From an uncultured Flavobacterium sp. (lineage in GTDB: Bacteria; Bacteroidota; Bacteroidia; Flavobacteriales; Flavobacteriaceae), in the NCBI RefSeq assembly GCF_946481155.1, contig NZ_CAMLMK010000132.1:1-6427 (forward strand): a DNA stretch of 6,427 nucleotides, in the 5' to 3' direction. Each line of letters begins with the position of its first letter. Within the stretch, counting starts at the first letter, position 1. The notes under the pieces are model-generated. The model did no database searches and was not told the DNA's origin. It saw only the letters and a program-made list of their open reading frames with translations. Shown one piece after another: positions 1 to 6,427 of this stretch. A program made the translations under genes and the position numbers.

Positions 1-242
1 TTAAGCCATTTTTCAGAGGCAGTCTTAATTTTCATCCCTACTGATTCCACTCTGTGTGCATCTGTAGTTCCTTTAATTACTTTATTCTCACCCAGAAACT
101 GACTGTACTGTTGAAATGCTGATGGAAATATTTCACTGTTTGACACTAAAGCCATTGTGCTTTTTCCCGTAAAAGGATTTTTAGCACATGAAATGATCAA
201 GGCTAAGAACCCAGCTAAAATTAAACGACTTTTAATATTCAT
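1..242 (-). CDS. M48-family metalloprotease lipoprotein, N-terminal part (cut by window edge)
   Basis: This is the first 80 codons of a gene that reads off the left edge. The start is the ATG at 242-240. The product begins with a lysine/arginine-containing n-region, a hydrophobic stretch and the lipobox IISC, so Cys19 should be lipidated after signal peptidase II cleavage. After it come CAKNPFTGK and the stretches ALVSNSEIFPSAFQQYSQFL and then a VESVGMKIKTA-like segment. From memory this is the characteristic N-terminus of Bacteroidota M48 (HtpX/BepA/LoiP-like) lipoprotein peptidases, which help with envelope protein quality control. The HExxH zinc motif would lie beyond the window, so catalysis cannot be confirmed here. 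The gene is transcribed away from the hydrolase-msrB-nth operon and shares a 176-bp divergent region with it. There is no clear Shine-Dalgarno sequence, as is usual in this phylum. The lipoprotein call is firm; the M48 call rests on the N-terminus only. Confidence 0.87.
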   Translation of the reverse strand, partial: MNIKSRLILAGFLALIISCAKNPFTGKSTMALVSNSEIFPSAFQQYSQFLGENKVIKGTTDAHRVESVGMKIKTASEKWL

Positions 243-418
243 GATGTAAGATTTTTATTAAACAAAATTAAAGCAATTGTCCCATTTTTAACGTTAATAA
301 AGTTACAAATTATTATCCAGTTATTTTTAGGAAGCAAAAACGGTACCAATTTTTAAGAATTCTTTATTACAGAAACAGCTATTAATGCAGTAACTTGCAG
401 TATATTTTTTACAAGAAG
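243..418. other. divergent intergenic region between the M48 gene and the hydrolase-msrB-nth operon
   Basis: These 176 A+T-rich bases separate two divergently transcribed genes, so promoters for both directions should lie here. The minus-strand box at 263-270 is the best candidate. On the plus strand only weak TAnnTTT-like strings are visible (for example around 322-329 and 401-408), none with a convincing TTG partner. A small palindrome, AAGAATTCTT, sits at 355-364. I see no RNA gene, riboswitch or terminator. Confidence 0.5.
263..270 (-). promoter_or_regulatory. candidate -7 box for the M48 lipoprotein gene
   Basis: Read on the minus strand, positions 270-263 are TAATTTTG, an exact match to the Bacteroidota -7 consensus TAnnTTTG. 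It lies about 20 nt upstream of the ATG at 242, which would leave a short leader. I see no good TTG -33 element at the expected spacing, so this is a motif match only. In such A+T-rich DNA it could be chance. Confidence 0.35.
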
Positions 419-1273
419 ATGACAAAAGCAAAACACCAACAAACAGTCAAAATACCGAAAATTATTCTTTATACCGCCAAAGTACTTGAGACACTTTCTC
501 CGAAACTGGCCACAAAATTTGCCATAAAATTGTTCACTACCCCGATGAAACATAAACTTCCGAAGAGAGAAATTGAGATGGACAATCATAGCAAACAAGA
601 ATTGATTAGTATTGATACCATCACTAAAAAAGTTATGGTCTATGAATATGGTGCTTCTTCAAAAAAAGTGCTGCTGATTCATGGATGGTCCGGACGCGGA
701 ACCCAGTTGGTAAAAATCGCGGATGAGTTATCAAAAATCGGTTATGCTACGGTAAGTTTCGATGCCCCTGCTCACGGAAAAGCACCAGGAAAAACAAGTA
801 ATATGACAGAATTTATAGCCGCAGCACTACAAATTGAAAAGCAATATGGACCATTTGACTACGCCATTGGACATTCGTTGGGAGGAATGACGGTACTAAA
901 TTCAATTAAACGCGGACTAAACGTAAAAAAGGCAGTGATAATAGGCAGTGGCGATGTAGTTGAGGATATTTTGAATGATTTTGTTTCCAAATTGGGTTTA
1001 CAACCGGAAATCGGACAACAAATGAAATCTGAATTTGAAAACACGCTCGGGGAAACCATGGACAGTTATTCTGCGTATATAGCAGCAAAGGATGTTTCAA
1101 TTCCTGTTTTGGTGATTCATGACGAGAACGACGAAGATGTTCCGGTTAGTGCTGCGCATCACATCGACAGTCATTTATCTGACGGAGAACTTGTAATTAC
1201 CAAAGGATTAGGACATCGAAAAATATTAGGAGACAATCATGTCATTAAAAAAATTATAGCATTTATTCAGTAA
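419..1273 (+). CDS. alpha/beta hydrolase, 284 aa, substrate unknown
   Basis: The product is a single-domain serine hydrolase of the alpha/beta fold. Visible features are the oxyanion-side motif HGWSG at residues 88-92, a D-A-P-A-H-G segment after strand 4, the nucleophile elbow GHSLGG with Ser153, the acid strand [10 protein letters not shown] with Asp238 as the likely catalytic acid, and GLGH with His266 as the catalytic histidine. The triad and the length of roughly 280 residues are normal for the family. I chose the ATG at 419 over an in-frame TTG at 395, which would add eight residues. No signal peptide follows from either start, so it is probably cytoplasmic. It is the first gene of a tight operon, ending 4 nt before the lipoprotein msrB. 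Membership suggests a stress or envelope role, but the motifs do not distinguish an esterase, a lipase or another hydrolase. Confidence 0.9.
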   Translation: MTKAKHQQTVKIPKIILYTAKVLETLSPKLATKFAIKLFTTPMKHKLPKREIEMDNHSKQELISIDTITKKVMVYEYGASSKKVLLIHGWSGRGTQLVKIADELSKIGYATVSFDAPAHGKAPGKTSNMTEFIAAALQIEKQYGPFDYAIGHSLGGMTVLNSIKRGLNVKKAVIIGSGDVVEDILNDFVSKLGLQPEIGQQMKSEFENTLGETMDSYSAYIAAKDVSIPVLVIHDENDEDVPVSAAHHIDSHLSDGELVITKGLGHRKILGDNHVIKKIIAFIQ

Positions 1274-1277
1274 GATT

Positions 1278-1754
1278 ATGAAAAAGTTAGTTTTAATTGC
1301 AACGTTGAGTTTTTTCATTTCATGTACAAGTCAGGTAAAACAAAATGAAGCATCAACAGCTTCGACCCCAAAGACAGAGCAGGAATGGAAAGCCAAATTA
1401 ACTCCAGAACAATACGAAGTATTACGTAAAAAAGGAACGGAAAGACCTTTCACAGGTGAATACTGGAAACATTTTGAAAAAGGAATGTATGTTTGCGCCG
1501 CTTGCGGTAATCCAATATTTACTTCCGATACGAAATTTGATTCCGAATGCGGCTGGCCTTCTTTTGACCAAGCCATAAAAGGATCTGTAAAATATCACGA
1601 TGATAATACTTTAGGCATGGAACGCGTAGAAGTTACCTGTGCAGAATGCGGAGGGCATCTAGGACATGTCTTTGATGATGGCCCTGCAGAAACAACAGGT
1701 AAACGTTTTTGCACCAATTCAATCTCAATCAAATTTATTCCTTCTAAAAAATGA
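1278..1754 (+). CDS. msrB: peptide-methionine (R)-S-oxide reductase MsrB, lipoprotein form
   Basis: MsrB reduces methionine-R-sulfoxide in proteins back to methionine. This 158-residue version begins with a signal peptide ending in the lipobox FISC, so Cys16 is likely lipidated and the enzyme is anchored in the envelope, facing the periplasm. A short polar linker (about residues 17-33) leads to a complete SelR domain. Zinc is bound by C73xxC76 and C121xxC124. The stretch DSECGWPSF carries the resolving Cys91, [12 protein letters not shown] holds the conserved His residues 127 and 130, and RFCTNS carries the catalytic Cys145. All key residues are present, so a disulfide-forming, thiol-recycled enzyme is expected. 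Its periplasmic electron donor is not in the window. The gene starts 4 nt after the hydrolase and overlaps the next msrB by the four bases ATGA, which implies translational coupling. Confidence 0.97.
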   Translation: MKKLVLIATLSFFISCTSQVKQNEASTASTPKTEQEWKAKLTPEQYEVLRKKGTERPFTGEYWKHFEKGMYVCAACGNPIFTSDTKFDSECGWPSFDQAIKGSVKYHDDNTLGMERVEVTCAECGGHLGHVFDDGPAETTGKRFCTNSISIKFIPSKK

Positions 1755-2143
1755 AACATCCAGTTGAAAAATCAGAAGCCGAGTGGAAAGCAGCATTAGG
1801 TGAGGAAAAATACAGAATCCTTCGTCAGAAAGGCACTGAATATCCACATTCGGGAGAATACAACCTGCACTTCGAAAATGGAACTTATTGCTGTGGAGGC
1901 TGCGGCGAACCATTGTTTGAAAGTAATGCAAAGTTCAACTCGCACTGCGGTTGGCCTTCCTTTGACGAATCCATTCCCGGGAAAGTCGAGTACATGAAAG
2001 ACACCTCACACGGGATGCTGCGTACCGAAATCCTTTGTGCGAAATGTGGCGGACATTTGGGCCATGTTTTTGATGACGGACCGACAAAAACCGGCATCAG
2101 ATATTGCGTAAATTCCTTATCTTTAGATTTCCATAAAAAATAA
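1751..2143 (+). CDS. msrB: peptide-methionine (R)-S-oxide reductase MsrB, cytoplasmic form
   Basis: This is a second complete MsrB of 130 residues without a signal peptide, so it should act in the cytoplasm. It has zinc ligands C48xxC51 and C96xxC99, the resolving Cys66 in NSHCGWPSF, the conserved [12 protein letters not shown] stretch at about 100-111, and the catalytic Cys119 in IRYCVNS. An extra Cys47 sits directly before the first zinc cysteine. It is a clear paralogue of the upstream lipoprotein MsrB but has diverged well beyond a recent duplication: zinc and catalytic motifs match while much of the remainder differs. Its ATG lies inside the stop of the upstream gene (ATGA, 1751-1754), and the nth-like gene starts 3 nt after its stop. 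The reductant is probably thioredoxin, as known for the family. Confidence 0.97.
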   Translation: MKHPVEKSEAEWKAALGEEKYRILRQKGTEYPHSGEYNLHFENGTYCCGGCGEPLFESNAKFNSHCGWPSFDESIPGKVEYMKDTSHGMLRTEILCAKCGGHLGHVFDDGPTKTGIRYCVNSLSLDFHKK

Positions 2144-2146
2144 AGC

Positions 2147-2794
2147 ATGAGTTTATTTGAAAATCAAGTTGATTGGGCCGAAAATTTAAAGCCGCTGATT
2201 AAAAAATATAAAGGCAAAAAACATCCGCTGGAGTATAATAATATTTACCAGCTGATGATTATGGTGATTTTATCGGCTCAGGATTCTGATGCTAACATCA
2301 ATAAAATTGCTCCTGCCCTTTTTGAAGTCTATCCCAATATGGAAAGCTTATCCGTGTCAAACACCGATGCACTGATTCCTTATATTTCAAAAGTTCGGAA
2401 TTTTGGTACCAAGGCGAGCTGGATAATCGAAATCGCGCAATTACTCAAAAAAGACAAGAATATACCATTGACTATGGAAGGTCTGGTAGCTTTAAAAGGC
2501 ATTGGAAGAAAATCTGCCAATGTAATTATGCGCGAAGCCCACGTTCCTGCCGAAGGCATTATCGCTGATTTACATGTAATTAGAGTTGCTCCAAGAATTG
2601 GATTAATCTCCGAATCCAAAGATGGCAATAAAGTAGAGAAGCAACTGATGCAGGTTTTACCAAAGGAAATCTGGGGCGAAATCGGAATGGCATTCTCATT
2701 TTTAGGAAGAGAAATCTGCCGGCCTACCAATCCAAAATGCGAAATCTGTCCTGTGAATAGTACCTGCGACTATTATATTAAGACCCAAATATAA
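2147..2794 (+). CDS. nth: endonuclease III-type DNA glycosylase with Fe-S cluster
   Basis: This 215-residue protein belongs to the HhH-GPD DNA glycosylase superfamily, which removes oxidised pyrimidines in base-excision repair and cuts the abasic site. The motif SAQDSD (43-48) corresponds to SAQATD of E. coli Nth. The helix-hairpin-helix reads LKGIGRKSANVI (116-127) with Lys122 at the catalytic lysine position, followed by ADLHVIRV with Asp141 at the catalytic aspartate position. The C-terminus has the complete 4Fe-4S motif C181-x6-C188-x2-C191-x5-C197. Both catalytic residues and the cluster are therefore intact, pointing to a bifunctional glycosylase/lyase. It is the last gene of the operon, 3 nt after the cytoplasmic msrB. 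It could be a second Nth-like protein of the organism rather than the main Nth, and the exact lesion range cannot be read from sequence. Confidence 0.92.
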   Translation: MSLFENQVDWAENLKPLIKKYKGKKHPLEYNNIYQLMIMVILSAQDSDANINKIAPALFEVYPNMESLSVSNTDALIPYISKVRNFGTKASWIIEIAQLLKKDKNIPLTMEGLVALKGIGRKSANVIMREAHVPAEGIIADLHVIRVAPRIGLISESKDGNKVEKQLMQVLPKEIWGEIGMAFSFLGREICRPTNPKCEICPVNSTCDYYIKTQI

Positions 2795-2837
2795 TATCGA
2801 AAAAACATCAATTTCAGCAAAGAAAATGCGAAAATAG

Positions 2838-2845
2838 TATCTTTT
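2838..2845 (+). promoter_or_regulatory. candidate -7 box upstream of the GH109 operon
   Basis: TATCTTTT matches seven of eight positions of the Bacteroidota -7 form TATCTTTG and lies 45 nt upstream of the GH109 start, in the 96-bp gap that separates the two operons. No TTG -33 element is visible at a suitable distance. The gap also shows no convincing hairpin-plus-T-run terminator for the upstream operon, so some read-through is possible. Confidence 0.3.
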
Positions 2846-2887
2846 TACTAACCAAATATTTATTACTTTCCGCAATTATAAAACTAA

Positions 2888-5195
<2,308 letters not shown>

Positions 5196-5202
5196 TTCAA
5201 CC

Positions 5203-6246
5203 ATGAATACACCTACTAAAACTATTCTTGAGACTTATTTTGATTTAGACGAAACTACAGTAACTATTCACCCCATCGAAGAAGGATACATTAATACAAC
5301 ATTTTTAATCGAATGCAACCAAGGTAATAGTACTACAGAAAGATATATTTTACAGCGAATCAACAAAACTGTTTTTAAAAACTTTGAAGTAATTATGAAT
5401 ACCATGGTCATAATTGCACAGCATTTAAAAAGCTTAAATTACCCTAAAGCAATACTTGAACCAATTCCAAATAAAAACGGGCACCTTTTAAGCTATGATA
5501 ATGAAGGCTATCCGTGGCGATTACTGCCTTATATTCCAAATTCAAAATGCATCAATACAATTTCACTACCATCCCAAGCCTTTGAAGCAGGAAAGACTTT
5601 TAGTGAATTTTACAGCTATTTATGGACGATCGACACTTCAAAAATTAAAGCCGCAATACCAGATTTTTTAGATTTTGAAGCGCGAATAATCAATTATAAA
5701 CTAGCACTGCGAACTGCTTCGGAGGAACGAAAAACAGTAGCAAAAAAAGAATTGGAATTCCTAAACGAAAAAATCGATTTGCCCAATCATTTAATTAACC
5801 TGCAAAAAGAAGCACAATTGCCAATGCGTATTATCCATGCCGATCCTAAAATAAGCAACATATTATTTGATTTTGAAGAGAAAAACACTGTCGGAGTCAT
5901 TGATTTAGACACACTTATGATTGGCACATTATTGTATGATTATGGTGATATGGTTCGCTCTTATACCAATAACAAAAAAGAGGATGATCCTTCAAACGAT
6001 AATGTATTTAATAAGGATATATGTAATTCCCTTAAAAAAGGTTTTCTATACCATCTAAACGATAAATTATCAGCTATCGAAAAAGAAAATCTGGATTATG
6101 GTGCACAGGTAATTATCTATATCCAGGCGTTACGATTTATGACTGATTTTTTAAACAATGATACCTATTACAAAACAGAATATCCTCATCAAAACTTAAA
6201 CCGCACAAAAAATCAAATCAATCTTTTATCTGCTATTTTGGCGTGA
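5203..6246 (+). CDS. N-acetylhexosamine 1-kinase (NahK)-like phosphotransferase
   Basis: The 347-residue product belongs to the aminoglycoside phosphotransferase (APH/choline kinase) superfamily and most resembles NahK, the anomeric N-acetylhexosamine 1-kinase of the bifidobacterial lacto-N-biose pathway (about 360 residues). The N-lobe has EEGYINTTF (26-34) and YILQRIN (48-54), the latter probably holding the nucleotide-binding positions. The catalytic Brenner-type loop is HADPKISN (212-219), with Asp214 as the likely base and Asn219 as a metal ligand. IDLDTLM (233-239) is the DFG-equivalent metal site, and a later D-Y-G-D-M-V-R stretch (246-252) is also typical. There is no signal peptide, so it is cytoplasmic. 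It is third in the operon, 7 nt after the nucleotidyltransferase. The expected reaction is GalNAc or GlcNAc to the 1-phosphate. An AmgK-type MurNAc/GlcNAc kinase is the main alternative. It is not evidence for aminoglycoside resistance. Confidence 0.88.
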   Translation: MNTPTKTILETYFDLDETTVTIHPIEEGYINTTFLIECNQGNSTTERYILQRINKTVFKNFEVIMNTMVIIAQHLKSLNYPKAILEPIPNKNGHLLSYDNEGYPWRLLPYIPNSKCINTISLPSQAFEAGKTFSEFYSYLWTIDTSKIKAAIPDFLDFEARIINYKLALRTASEERKTVAKKELEFLNEKIDLPNHLINLQKEAQLPMRIIHADPKISNILFDFEEKNTVGVIDLDTLMIGTLLYDYGDMVRSYTNNKKEDDPSNDNVFNKDICNSLKKGFLYHLNDKLSAIEKENLDYGAQVIIYIQALRFMTDFLNNDTYYKTEYPHQNLNRTKNQINLLSAILA

Positions 6247-6270
6247 CCGGGCCGAAAAGGCAGGTTGGGC

Positions 6271-6289
6271 TTCCCGATAACTATTGGAA
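6271..6289. repeat. imperfect palindrome, TTCCCGATA/TATTGGAA type
   Basis: The sequence TTCCCGATA-AC-TATTGGAA folds into an imperfect hairpin: TTCC can pair with GGAA, or CCGATA with TATTGG using one G-U pair. It resembles the CCCGATA...TATCGGG dyads that I recall as frequent between flavobacterial genes, which suggests a dispersed intergenic palindrome. That recollection has not been checked against a genome. Confidence 0.35.
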
Positions 6290-6313
6290 CGTTCTATCTA
6301 TTCTTCCGCGGAG

Positions 6314-6372
6314 CCTGTAAAGAAAAGGTTCCAAAAAAGGACCATCGCTCCCACAGGATTGTCTTTCTTTAC
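6314..6372. repeat. inverted repeats that could form a stem over about 59 nt
   Basis: GTAAAGAAA at 6317-6325 is the exact reverse complement of TTTCTTTAC at 6364-6372. CCTGT at 6314-6318 is likewise complementary to ACAGG at 6353-6357. The two pairings are mutually exclusive in part. Nine perfect base pairs in A+T-rich DNA can be chance, so this is a weak structural hint only. Confidence 0.25.
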
Positions 6373-6427
6373 CATTTTTTTCCAAAAAATAATATAAAAC
6401 AAGACCCACGAGGTGAAGAAGGACTCC

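Larger units (their letters stand above)
6247..6427. other. unassigned 3' region with a G+C-rich, palindrome-rich start
   Basis: The 181 bases after the kinase stop contain no gene I can recognise. The first 74 bases (6247-6320) are 53% G+C by my count, clearly richer than the neighbouring coding DNA, and the remaining 107 are about 38%. The rich part holds several small dyads: GCC-GAAAA-GGC at 6251-6261, GGG-CTT-CCC at 6267-6275, GAACGTTC at 6287-6294 and TCCGCGGA at 6305-6312. No hairpin is followed by a T-run, so none is a clear intrinsic terminator. The plus-strand frame of the kinase stays open to the window end after its TGA, but the translation (basic, Gly/Phe-rich) resembles no family I know. 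The region may be a repeat element, a structured RNA or the edge of inserted DNA; the window ends too early to decide. Confidence 0.5.

Noticed and set aside
355..364. AAGAATTCTT palindrome as an operator
   Set aside because: Ten A+T-rich bases with no second copy or promoter context are easily chance.
395..418. TTG start for the hydrolase, eight residues upstream of the ATG
   Set aside because: The ATG at 419 is a stronger start and the extra residues add no conserved sequence or signal peptide.
353..598. 81-codon minus-strand open frame across the start of the hydrolase gene
   Set aside because: It overlaps a well-supported gene on the opposite strand and its Cys/Phe-rich translation shows no recognisable domain.
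2380..2730. 116-codon minus-strand open frame inside the nth-like gene
   Set aside because: The plus-strand gene has complete catalytic and Fe-S motifs; the antisense translation has none.
5203..6246. Aminoglycoside resistance phosphotransferase
   Set aside because: The fold is shared, but the motif pattern and operon neighbours fit a NahK-type sugar 1-kinase.
6243..6320. 25-codon GTG-initiated ORF overlapping the kinase stop by GTGA
   Set aside because: It is very short and lies in the palindrome-rich segment, where its translation follows the repeat sequence; no independent support.
6247..6427. Read-through extension of the kinase past its TGA
   Set aside because: The kinase is already full length for its family, base composition changes at the stop, and the downstream translation has no family resemblance. 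An open frame of 60 codons can arise by chance.

Overview
The window looks like chromosomal DNA from a member of the Bacteroidota, most probably a Flavobacterium-like marine, freshwater or soil bacterium. The reasons are the low G+C coding sequence, starts that mostly lack a Shine-Dalgarno sequence, TAnnTTTG-like promoter boxes, and protein types typical of flavobacteria. These include an M48 lipoprotein peptidase, paired MsrB proteins and a GH109-type oxidoreductase-fold glycosidase. The assignment rests on reading the sequence, not on a database search.

Layout. (1) Positions 1-242, minus strand: the N-terminal part of a lipoprotein M48-family metalloprotease, cut by the window edge. (2) Positions 243-418: a divergent intergenic region. 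(3) Positions 419-2794, plus strand: a tight four-gene operon of an alpha/beta hydrolase, a lipoprotein MsrB, a cytoplasmic MsrB and an Fe-S endonuclease III-type DNA glycosylase. Its gaps are 4 nt, a 4-nt ATGA overlap, and 3 nt. (4) Positions 2795-2890: a short gap with a possible promoter. (5) Positions 2891-6246, plus strand: a second tight operon of a Tat-exported GH109-type glycosidase (alpha-N-acetylgalactosaminidase family), a sugar-1-phosphate nucleotidyltransferase-like protein and an N-acetylhexosamine 1-kinase (NahK)-like phosphotransferase. (6) Positions 6247-6427: non-coding or unassigned DNA. It starts with a clearly G+C-richer, palindrome-rich stretch and is cut by the window end.

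How the genes may work together. The first operon combines repair of oxidised methionine in two compartments with repair of oxidised bases in DNA, which suggests an oxidative-damage module. The role of the hydrolase in it is unknown. The second operon reads as a short amino-sugar salvage route. The periplasmic GH109 enzyme would release N-acetylgalactosamine (or a related sugar), the kinase would phosphorylate it at C1, and the nucleotidyltransferase would turn the sugar 1-phosphate into a nucleotide sugar. That would bypass the usual 6-phosphate and deacetylase route. Each family assignment is strong, but the joint pathway and the exact sugar are inference. No transporter, SusC/SusD pair or regulator lies in the window.
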